Source of the DNA: Microvirga sp052115485
GTDB lineage: Bacteria; Pseudomonadota; Alphaproteobacteria; Rhizobiales; Beijerinckiaceae
Direction: 5' to 3'
DNA length: 64,000 bases
NCBI RefSeq assembly: GCF_052115485.1
Contig: NZ_JBFRGU010000004.1
Location: forward strand, 434,001 to 498,000
The translations under genes and the position numbers were made by a program. Under the pieces are notes generated by a model that was given only the letters and a program-made list of their open reading frames with translations, did no database searches and had not been told where the DNA came from. Shown here one piece after another: positions 46,404 to 53,354 of the stretch (position 1 is the first letter of the stretch; every line of letters starts with the position of its first letter).

Positions 46404-48980
46404 ATGATCACGAAGTCTCCTGGCGTAACCCCGGTCGGCCTCTTCCGTTTCACCACGCTCGCGGGTGACCAGATCAACAATGGGTACCATTTCGGCGATC
46501 TCGATGGAGATGGCCGCTTGGACATGGTGATCGGCGGATGGGCTTATGGCAGCGACCCGACCGGTCCGAACAACGCCGCCACCCGGCTTTTGGTGCTAAA
46601 GCAGGACGCATCGGGTGGTTTCACGGAGTTTAGCGGCCTTTCCGGCACTGTGATTGCCGGGACATGGCAACCGCTCATTGCCGACTTCAATGGGGATGGG
46701 AAAGGCGACATCGGTGTTGCCGGTTTCACCGACTTTCCAGTGACTCCGGCTCGCTCGACCTTCCTCATTTCTGGTGCGTCCGGCTATACGCGCGTGGACT
46801 ATGATGACCGCATCGCTGCCCATGGCGCGAACCTTGCCGACATCAACGGCGATGGCCTTATGGATGTCGTTACGGCAACCTATAGCGCGATTGATGCAGC
46901 AACTGGCTCATCTCGCACCTCGGACCAGTACTTCCTTGGCCAGAACGGCGCAAATCCTGTTGCTGTCTGGAATACCCCTGACGCAAACCCGGTTAATCGC
47001 TCGCCCGGAGGATCAGCGGTAGCGGCTGGTGACCTCGACAACGATGGCTATGTAGACTTCGTAATCGGAGACGCCATCGATACCTCCATCCCTCTCTTTG
47101 ACGAGCATGGATATTTCCAGCGTGCCGACATCCTCGTAATGAAGGGCGACGGGACGGGGATGGTGAACGGCACAAAGGTCGCCAAGATCACCCCGTACTT
47201 CGAGACCCATCACGATGGTCTCTCGCCCATCGATTTCGGCACTGGTGAGTTGTTCCAAGAGACCTATAGTCACGATGTCCGCGCCATGATTGCGGACTTA
47301 GATGGGGATGGCCTGAACGACATCCTGACACTGAGCACAAACTACTCACTCGGCGAGAACGCCTCCTCCATCCGCATTTACCAGAACAAGGGCAGCTTCA
47401 ACTTCGTCGATATCACCGATACTTGGCTGCCCGAATACAATTCTAACTGGACAGCCGACTACAGCCTTCAGGTTCGGGATTTCGACGGCAATGGTACGAT
47501 TGACCTCGCTATTGCCGCAGAAGGGTTAAACACCGGCCACGGCAATGCGATCTTTCTCAACGATGGATCGGGACGCCTGCATCTTGCCGTACGCAACGAG
47601 TACCTGACCTGGGCGGACACATTTAAGAATGCCGCTGGAGTCTGGATCGACAATGTCCCGCGCTTCATCCCTTACGTGACTGCCAGCGGCACTGTGAATT
47701 TCCAGGTTCTGCGCGATAACGTCTTCCTTTCGGACGGAACCCGGTCGAGCGTCTATGGTACGCTGAACACGAACATCAACTTCAATAGCGATTTTACCAC
47801 GGCCATTACAGCGAACGGGACGGCTGGGGCCGACCGCCTTACTGGATGGGCAGGGAACGACACCTTCATGGGCCTCGCCGGAGCGGACACCCTCAATGGT
47901 GGGTTAGGGAGCGACACTGCTTCATACGCCGGAGCCGTTGCGGGCGTGACCGCCAATCTTTCCAATTCGTCTGCCAACACTGGGGATGCGGCTGGTGACC
48001 AGTACATCAGTATCGAGAACCTGCTCGGTAGCTCGTTCGCTGACATTCTGGTTGGAGACGACGCCAATAACGTCCTGAATGGCGGGGCAGGCGACGACTA
48101 CCTCGAAGGCGGACTCGGCGATGACACCTACTACGTCGATAGCGTTGGAGATCAGGTGGTTGAGACCGCGACCGTCGGAAACGCCGACACAGTGTACACG
48201 ACCGTCGGCTATACGCTGCCTGCTTTTGTCGAGCGGCTCGTCGCACAGGGCTCGGATGCGATCAGCCTCATCGGCAACGACCTGAACAACACCATCACCG
48301 GTAATGCTGCGGCGAACTCACTGTACGGCCAAGCAGGAGACGATGTCCTCGACGGTGGGGCAGGCGCAGACTGGATGAATGGCGGGATCGGCAATGACAC
48401 GTACTACGTGGACAATGCCGGGGATCGGGTGATCGAGACCTCTACCGGCGGCGCTGCCGACACCATTTACAGCAGCGTCAGCTTGACCTTGGCGTCTTAC
48501 GTCGAACGCCTCTATGGCTCCGGAGCCGGTGCAATCACGCTCAACGGCAACAGCCTTAACAACGTGATCTCCGGAAACGCTGGGGCTAACCGCATCAGCG
48601 GTGGCTCCGGGAATGACACGATCAATGGCGGGCTCGCTAACGACCGTCTGACCGGGGGATTGGGCTCGGACAAGTTCGTATTCAGCACGGCGCTGAACAA
48701 ATACTCGAATGTGGATACGATCACCGACTTCAGTGTGAAGTACGATACGATTTACCTGGAGAATGCCATCTTCACCAAGGTCGGCTCAAACGGCACCTTG
48801 AAGTCCGGCTACTTCTGGGCTGGCACCAAAGCTCACGACTCTAGCGACCGCATCATCTACGACCCGAGGAGTGGTGCTCTCTACTACGATCCAGACGGCA
48901 CGGGTCGGACCGCACAAACTAAGTTTGCCCAACTCGCCAAGGGCCTCCTGATGACCTACAAGGATTTCTTGATCATTTAA
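46404..48980 (+). CDS. FG-GAP/VCBS-repeat and RTX calcium-binding secreted protein
   Basis: An 858-aa protein with no Sec signal. Residues 1-~440 contain FG-GAP/VCBS-type repeats each with a DxDGDGxxD loop ('GDLDGDGRLDMVIG', 'DFNGDGKGDIGVAG', 'DINGDGLMDVVTA', 'DLDNDGYVDFVIG', 'DLDGDGLNDILTL', 'DFDGNGTIDLAIA'). Residues ~465-760 hold four clusters of RTX nonapeptides such as GGAGDDYLEGGLGDDTYYVD. The C-terminus (TDFSVKYDTIYLENAIF ... YKDFLII) matches that of the two RTX proteins outside the island and is the likely type I secretion signal. No HlyB/HlyD/TolC genes are in the window. GGAGGGGCA precedes the start. Confidence 0.88.
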   Translation: MITKSPGVTPVGLFRFTTLAGDQINNGYHFGDLDGDGRLDMVIGGWAYGSDPTGPNNAATRLLVLKQDASGGFTEFSGLSGTVIAGTWQPLIADFNGDGKGDIGVAGFTDFPVTPARSTFLISGASGYTRVDYDDRIAAHGANLADINGDGLMDVVTATYSAIDAATGSSRTSDQYFLGQNGANPVAVWNTPDANPVNRSPGGSAVAAGDLDNDGYVDFVIGDAIDTSIPLFDEHGYFQRADILVMKGDGTGMVNGTKVAKITPYFETHHDGLSPIDFGTGELFQETYSHDVRAMIADLDGDGLNDILTLSTNYSLGENASSIRIYQNKGSFNFVDITDTWLPEYNSNWTADYSLQVRDFDGNGTIDLAIAAEGLNTGHGNAIFLNDGSGRLHLAVRNEYLTWADTFKNAAGVWIDNVPRFIPYVTASGTVNFQVLRDNVFLSDGTRSSVYGTLNTNINFNSDFTTAITANGTAGADRLTGWAGNDTFMGLAGADTLNGGLGSDTASYAGAVAGVTANLSNSSANTGDAAGDQYISIENLLGSSFADILVGDDANNVLNGGAGDDYLEGGLGDDTYYVDSVGDQVVETATVGNADTVYTTVGYTLPAFVERLVAQGSDAISLIGNDLNNTITGNAAANSLYGQAGDDVLDGGAGADWMNGGIGNDTYYVDNAGDRVIETSTGGAADTIYSSVSLTLASYVERLYGSGAGAITLNGNSLNNVISGNAGANRISGGSGNDTINGGLANDRLTGGLGSDKFVFSTALNKYSNVDTITDFSVKYDTIYLENAIFTKVGSNGTLKSGYFWAGTKAHDSSDRIIYDPRSGALYYDPDGTGRTAQTKFAQLAKGLLMTYKDFLII

Positions 48981-48992
48981 GGAGTTATAGCT

Positions 48993-49352
48993 TTGGCAGT
49001 TGATGAAGAGCGGATGCGCGTCATCATTGTACGCTGTCGCGAGACAAAGAGCCTCCTTGGAATTTTCTGGGGTGAGTCGAGAGCCCTTGGGAACACTCTA
49101 GCTTCCACTTATGGCGACCTCCCAATTGAATACCGGGACTATCAGTGGGTGGGCGGAATCGTGTGGGAGAGTGGCCCGAAGCTACCCTTGCGGATGCAGA
49201 ACTACAGGCATGACCTCGATAAGTACGAGGTCAACCTCGGTCCCGAGATCGATCTCGAATTGGCTCAGCAATGGACTCAGGATACTCCCGATCACGATGT
49301 GCCATGGGAGCCATTCCTCTATCGTGAGGATGGCGACGGAAAGTTAGTTTGA
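48993..49352 (+). CDS. Small unknown island protein
   Basis: A 119-aa soluble acidic protein, 12 bases after the RTX gene. The TTG start is supported by AAGGAGTTATAG; an ATG at 49014 is the alternative. I do not recognise it. Aromatic residues are frequent (W26, 'YRDYQWVGGIVW', 'QQWTQDTPDHDVPWEPFLY'). It probably forms a unit with the RTX gene; it could be a modifier or immunity-type partner, which is speculation. Confidence 0.55.
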   Translation: MAVDEERMRVIIVRCRETKSLLGIFWGESRALGNTLASTYGDLPIEYRDYQWVGGIVWESGPKLPLRMQNYRHDLDKYEVNLGPEIDLELAQQWTQDTPDHDVPWEPFLYREDGDGKLV

Positions 49353-49502
49353 AAACCATAGCCTAAGACCCATAGATCGGCTTAATCAGCAGTCCGACAA
49401 GTCTTCAGTTTCTGGATTGCTGATCGGGCGACGGAAACACAAACTGTTTGACGTGCAGAAAGTCCGTGCGAGAATTTCTCTGAACTACACGGGAGTTTTT
49501 GG

Positions 49503-50105
49503 ATGATCGTTGGCCGGAAGTTCGGGTACTCGCGCGTTTCAACCTCTGACCAGGACTGGTCCCTTCAACTCGATGCCTTGATCAAAGTCGGGGTCGATGA
49601 CCGGGACATCTATCGAGAGAAAGCGTCGGGGGCGAAGCGAGATCGGACCGAACTGCGTCGCATGATCGATCAGCTTCGCTCGGGGGATCAGGCGACGGTC
49701 TACCGCCTCGACCGGCTTGCCCGTTCTCAGCTTCACCTGCTCCAAATCGTTGAGGAGATCGAGGCCAGGGGAGCAAAGTTAGTTTCGATCATGGACAACA
49801 TCGATACGAGCACTGCGACGGGGAAGATGGTCGTTGGTGTGCTGGCTGTCCTGGCTGAATTCGAGCGCAATCTTCTTCTCGAACGCAGTGCGGCAGGTCG
49901 AGCCATCGCCCGGCAGCGCCAAACTCGCTTTGGCCGACCACCCAAGATCACGGAAGCTCTGATCCGGCAGGTGATGCTCGCCCATGACGATCCAGCCACC
50001 ACTGTCCCAGAGACCTGTCGGATTTTGGATATCAGCAAGTCTAGCTACTATGCCGCTCTTAGGGCAGGACAATGCGAAGCTATGGAACCGGCAGAAGCCG
50101 CATAA
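49503..50105 (+). CDS. Serine recombinase (resolvase/invertase family)
   Basis: A 200-aa small serine recombinase. Catalytic Ser13 is in 'GYSRVSTSDQD', and the Arg pair is in 'RLDRLARSQ' (about 68-75). The dimer helix is 'TATGKMVVGVLAVLAEFERN', followed by 'RAIARQRQTRFGRPPKI' and a C-terminal HTH ('TCRILDISKSSYYAALRAG'). Full length. It would recombine res- or inversion-type sites in DNA; two perfect palindromes immediately downstream are candidates. GGGAG lies near the start. Cargo of the island, independent of the tyrosine integrase. Confidence 0.93.
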   Translation: MIVGRKFGYSRVSTSDQDWSLQLDALIKVGVDDRDIYREKASGAKRDRTELRRMIDQLRSGDQATVYRLDRLARSQLHLLQIVEEIEARGAKLVSIMDNIDTSTATGKMVVGVLAVLAEFERNLLLERSAAGRAIARQRQTRFGRPPKITEALIRQVMLAHDDPATTVPETCRILDISKSSYYAALRAGQCEAMEPAEAA

Positions 50106-50107
50106 TT

Positions 50108-50143
50108 GGGTCTAAACTAACTTTCCAAAGTTAGTTTAGACCC
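50108..50143. repeat. Perfect 17-2-17 palindrome after the serine recombinase
   Basis: GGGTCTAAACTAACTTT-CC-AAAGTTAGTTTAGACCC begins 2 bases after the recombinase stop. No T tract follows. The AAGTTAGTTT core also occurs at 49341 and 49776. It could be a recombination site or an RNA hairpin. Confidence 0.85.
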
Positions 50144-50202
50144 CTCGAATGGTCCAAGAGGCAGTCTTAAGCCCGTAATCCAGTGACCAGAAACTAAGTT
50201 TG

Positions 50203-50230
50203 GGGTTTAGAGGCTAATGCCTCTAAACCC
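50203..50230. repeat. Second palindrome (12-4-12)
   Basis: GGGTTTAGAGGC-TAAT-GCCTCTAAACCC, perfect, 59 bases after the first palindrome. It shares the TCTAAAC/GTTTAGA hexamer-plus with it, and AAACTAAGTTT precedes it. Confidence 0.85.
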
Positions 50231-51006
50231 GCTGATTGGCCCTCCATTGCTCTCAATCACTCGATCCTCTCGTGATTGCTCGCATTTCAGGCCATCAGCG
50301 ATCTTGATTCAGACCTCTTTCTTCCATCACTGCCAAGATCGCTTCTCTTTTGTCCCCCTGTCCTGGACGGGTCAAAAATCATCCAGAACAAGGAGACGAA
50401 TGAGATTGACCCTGCCTGAGTCTATATCTCCGCATTAGCCACGTAGCCGATTTTACTCAGCGCTGGCGGTTGCCCTGTACCAGCTTATAGCAGCCCATTC
50501 GTGACCGAACCCACCTAGTAGATGAAGCTTTGGGATTGTGCGGGAATGTGGCCTATCGCCCTTTTTCATTTCCGCGTCTTGTACTCCGGGTGGCTCGTAA
50601 TGGCCCCAACGGTCGTCGATATGAAGATCGACCCTCATACGTCTCGACAATGCGGGGATCGGACGTATGTGGAGAGGCGTCAGATAGCTAAGGACGCACT
50701 TCTCCTCTTTTTAAGTGCCTTCTTGCAAAGCGGCCTTTCAGCCCTTTGCCGAGCAGCCGTTACTCATCTGCCATCATGGGCGATGATGTCCGTCTCGGTC
50801 GGTCACTCTCCTCGCGTCTGGTCTGCGGCTTATGGCAATGCGCCATGCCTCGTATGTTGTCCCAGATAGCGGCTTCGGGGTGGAGTCGCCCCTGTAACTC
50901 CTGAGTGATATGAAGGAGAAGCTACTTCGAAAGCGCATCTCCTTTATATTTATCTTCTCATAGAGCCATCGCAAAAAGCAATTTTCTTGACCTTTGCCCC
51001 AAGGGC
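50231..51006. other. Gene-poor stretch of the island
   Basis: About 780 bases with no gene I can support. A 115-codon + strand frame at 50522-50869 has no RBS and an unlikely composition rich in Cys/Trp. A 12-codon ORF at 50400 (MRLTLPESISPH) follows CAAGGAGACGA and could be a leader peptide or chance. It may be decayed DNA or hold a small RNA or excision signals. Confidence 0.5.
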
Positions 51007-52530
51007 TTATGTTGCCTTTGCCAGCGCCATCGTGCCGTCCGATCTAAGTTCCAGTTTGTGCGGACTTCCACTCGGTAGTGCTAATTCGCGCCCCAATCGG
51101 GGTGAGTTGATCCGAGGAACCAACGCATCGCGCAGGCTTTCTGCCTTGAGATGCTTATAGTGCTTCTCGATCATTTCAACCGATGTGCCGCAGTTCGTCG
51201 CGATGATGTCCGAGCTAATGCCTGCCTTGAGTAGATGTGTGATATACGTGTGGCGGCAAATATAGAGGGGCTCTGAACTAAGCTCCTGACCAAATTTAAG
51301 CCGTCTCATCACGCCTTTGAAGCTGTTGTTCATATCATTCACAACACCGCCCCCAAAACGAGGCCAGAGTGATGCCTCGCCTTCAATAGGAAAGCCAAAC
51401 TCTGTAAGCATAGAGCGCAAAGATGCGATGACCTTAACCGACTCAGGAAGACAATTTACCACTCTTGGGCCTGTCTTACCGTTTCCGCAGGGGGTAATGA
51501 CAATGATCTCTCGACCGTCTGAGAGGCGCGCTGTTTGAATGTTCTTCCACTTGAGGTCATTAACCTCAGTGCCCGGCCTCAGACCGGAAGCCAGCATCAA
51601 TCTGACCCTATGAGCCATGAGCCTTCGCTCGTAATTCCGGCCTTTTCCCTGCTCTCCGCGTTTAGAAGCGCGGGCTTTCTCCTTTTCTTCCCAAGCATCA
51701 AACTCGCGATTCAGGATTGCTGTTTGCTCGTCCGTGAGGGCTGCGCGCTTCCAGTCGTTTTCCGCTTGCGCCTTTTTGTTTGATCGACGGCGAGGGAGGT
51801 GCCTGATTTCAGCGACCACCTCATCACTGACCCACTTCTCAATTTGATTGCTGCCCCATGTAAGAGCGCCCACAAAGTAAGTTTTCTCCCTTTGCAGTGT
51901 GCTGACGGTCGGCGGCTTCTCCTTCGTGGGGGCCGTAATCGTGGCAGTGCCCCTCTTATAGGTGCGGAACACTGGTGCTTCGATATGCTTAGATTTCCGC
52001 CATTCCTCCCACTGGTAGAAGGTTTGGCGGTTAAGTTGACCCAAGGAGATCGTGCGCCAAAAAGGAACTAAATTCCTCATAATGGCGGAAATCTCTGGTT
52101 TCACACTTTTATCGCCCAAAACCAGCTTTCGGTTCAGGCCCTCAAGATATGCTTCGAGCAAGTCGCTGACACTGGGACCGGAGATGTGGATCGGTGCGCC
52201 TTGTTGCACTCTGTGCAGAAGGTCCTTGTGCTGCCGTTGAGCAATATCCTTGGCAAGCCAATAACTATCTGTTCGTGTTGAGTTGCGAACCCTCTCCTTG
52301 GGCGAGAGGACATGATCTGCATAAATGAAACGTGACCTTGAGTTTTTGTACAAGGCGAGGCCGGGCTTAATTTGAAATCGCCCAGTCTGATGGAAGTGCA
52401 TTTCTTCAACAGAGCGGCTTTTTGAGCTTTTGGCGCTGGTTCTGGGCATCAGGGCGGCAGGTTGATTAGGTGTGCCAGGAGTGTGCCATGTCGATTTTGG
52501 GGAGTGTTTATTGGTTAATTGAGGCTTCAT
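51007..52530 (-). CDS. Tyrosine-type site-specific integrase
   Basis: A 507-aa phage-type integrase. The catalytic domain shows Arg318 (ASGLRPGTEV), a beta-hairpin Lys in 'PCGNGKTGPR', Arg426 in YICRHTYITH (Tyr where His is usual in HxxR), 'NCGTSVEMIEKHYKH' and the nucleophile Tyr458. The 'GTSVEMIE.HY' form in place of 'LGHSS' is common in the island integrases of Hyphomicrobiales. It lies 112 bases from attR and should mediate integration at tRNA-Arg. Start is uncertain: ATG 52530 is chosen; a TTG at 52548 and ATGs at 52449 and 52401 are alternatives. Confidence 0.92.
   Translation of the reverse strand: MKPQLTNKHSPKSTWHTPGTPNQPAALMPRTSAKSSKSRSVEEMHFHQTGRFQIKPGLALYKNSRSRFIYADHVLSPKERVRNSTRTDSYWLAKDIAQRQHKDLLHRVQQGAPIHISGPSVSDLLEAYLEGLNRKLVLGDKSVKPEISAIMRNLVPFWRTISLGQLNRQTFYQWEEWRKSKHIEAPVFRTYKRGTATITAPTKEKPPTVSTLQREKTYFVGALTWGSNQIEKWVSDEVVAEIRHLPRRRSNKKAQAENDWKRAALTDEQTAILNREFDAWEEKEKARASKRGEQGKGRNYERRLMAHRVRLMLASGLRPGTEVNDLKWKNIQTARLSDGREIIVITPCGNGKTGPRVVNCLPESVKVIASLRSMLTEFGFPIEGEASLWPRFGGGVVNDMNNSFKGVMRRLKFGQELSSEPLYICRHTYITHLLKAGISSDIIATNCGTSVEMIEKHYKHLKAESLRDALVPRINSPRLGRELALPSGSPHKLELRSDGTMALAKAT
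52470..52488. repeat. GTGTGCCA double unit (right copy)
   Basis: GTGTGCCA-GGA-GTGTGCCA, 18 of 19 bases identical to 37685-37703 and in the same orientation. Here it lies inside the integrase 5' coding region. It is a candidate arm-type integrase site. Confidence 0.6.
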
Positions 52531-52621
52531 AAAAAGGGGATTCAGCAAACATGTTGTTTCCCTTAGAAATTAAGAAGTTAAATCTAATGTTGTCTATAAA
52601 TAAAATCCGACGGCATGCAAA

Positions 52622-52640
52622 GTAATACTCTATGTATTAC
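52622..52640. repeat. Inverted repeat abutting attR core
   Basis: GTAATAC-TCTAT-GTATTAC ends one base before the 45-bp core. It may be an accessory recombination or excisionase site. Confidence 0.5.
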
Positions 52641-52641
52641 G

Positions 52642-52686
52642 CTCCGAAGGCAAAGGTCACACGTTCGAATCGTGTCGGGTGCGCCA
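52642..52686 (+). repeat. attR: 45-bp tRNA-Arg 3' fragment
   Basis: Identical to 37573-37617. It lacks the acceptor 5' strand, the D arm and half of the anticodon arm, so it is not a working tRNA. It marks the right end of the island. Confidence 0.95.
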
Positions 52687-52820
52687 TTTTTCTCAGGGTT
52701 TCAGCGCCTAGCTTGCCCCGCATGGAAGGGATCAGTGCCCCAGACCGCCCTAGAGGCGGTTGGCATTGAGTTCTTAAACGGCCGCAACCCTGGCGTCAGG
52801 CTCCACAAGGAATAACGGCG

Positions 52821-53051
52821 ATGTGGCTCAAACCCCTTCTCGCGCTGGTGTTCATTGGTTGGGCCGCATTGTTTTTCACTTCGTCGGGATTGCTTGTCTC
52901 AAGCGATATTGTCCCGCCGCAGAAAGCAGTTGATCAGGCGCATCTGGCTTGCCGCTACTTCACAGGGCTTGGCGTGATCGAACGGGCCTTTTGGCATGAT
53001 TTGAACGGCGTTATGGGACGGGCCGTATGTCCGCGCCTGGTACGTCTGTGA
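52821..53051 (+). CDS. Small membrane-anchored unknown protein
   Basis: A 76-aa protein with one N-terminal hydrophobic helix (LLALVFIGWAALFF) and a short soluble tail containing two Cys ('HLACRYFTGLGVIERAFWHD', 'GRAVCPRL'). I recall similar short proteins in Hyphomicrobiales genomes, of unknown function. AAGGAATAACGGCG precedes the ATG. It is the first chromosomal gene after attR. Confidence 0.6.
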   Translation: MWLKPLLALVFIGWAALFFTSSGLLVSSDIVPPQKAVDQAHLACRYFTGLGVIERAFWHDLNGVMGRAVCPRLVRL

Positions 53052-53167
53052 ACGTTAGGGCAAAATACTAACTATTTGAAATTCAATAAAAATATGTAAT
53101 ACATACTTGTGCGGTGCGCCCCTTAAACGACTCGGTAGAATGATCGGGTGGCTAAAGGAGCGACGCT

Positions 53168-53341
53168 ATGAAACCCGGGTATCTAAGGTACTGGCACAGT
53201 CCGACGCGAATTATGGTTCTGCTAGCTGAGAGCGAGCGGCAAAGAACCGCGCTCATCCCAGCCAAAACCGAGCAACAAATCGAGGCCCTTCAGCGCTTGT
53301 TGGACCGCGAAACGCGGCTCTCACGCGCACTTTACGGATAG
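53168..53341 (+). CDS. Very small basic protein of unknown function
   Basis: A 57-aa ORF, MKPGYLRYWHSPTRIMVLLA at the start, then a helical Glu/Arg-rich tail ('EQQIEALQRLLDRETRLSRA'). AAAGGAGCGACGCT directly before the ATG is an excellent ribosome binding site. It ends 14 bases from the converging RTX gene. No family recognised. Confidence 0.55.
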   Translation: MKPGYLRYWHSPTRIMVLLAESERQRTALIPAKTEQQIEALQRLLDRETRLSRALYG

Positions 53342-53354
53342 ACCGGAGTCCGGG

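Larger units (their letters stand above)
37573..52686. mobile_element. tRNA-Arg integrated genomic island (~15.1 kb)
   Basis: The element is bounded by exact 45-bp direct repeats, 37573-37617 (inside the tRNA) and 52642-52686 (tRNA 3' fragment). A tyrosine integrase gene at 51007-52530 sits at the far end, pointing inward. Cargo genes read as less GC-rich, with more mixed third codon positions than the flanks, and two use TTG starts. No conjugation genes, relaxase or phage structural genes are seen, so it is an integrative island or satellite that would need help to move. It carries a putative defence-like block (37975-44582), an RTX protein and a serine recombinase. Confidence 0.92.

Noticed and set aside
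47820..48660. CRISPR-like or satellite repeats
   Set aside because: The periodicity is protein-level RTX nonapeptide coding with divergent DNA; no repeat-spacer structure. The same holds for 53690-54150 and 55880-56300. No CRISPR array was seen.
50522..50869. 115-aa + strand ORF in the island gap
   Set aside because: No RBS, odd composition and no recognisable domain; kept only as part of the gene-poor stretch.
52642..52686. A second tRNA gene
   Set aside because: Only the 3' 45 bases are present; the acceptor 5' strand, D arm and half of the anticodon arm are missing, so it is the attR remnant.
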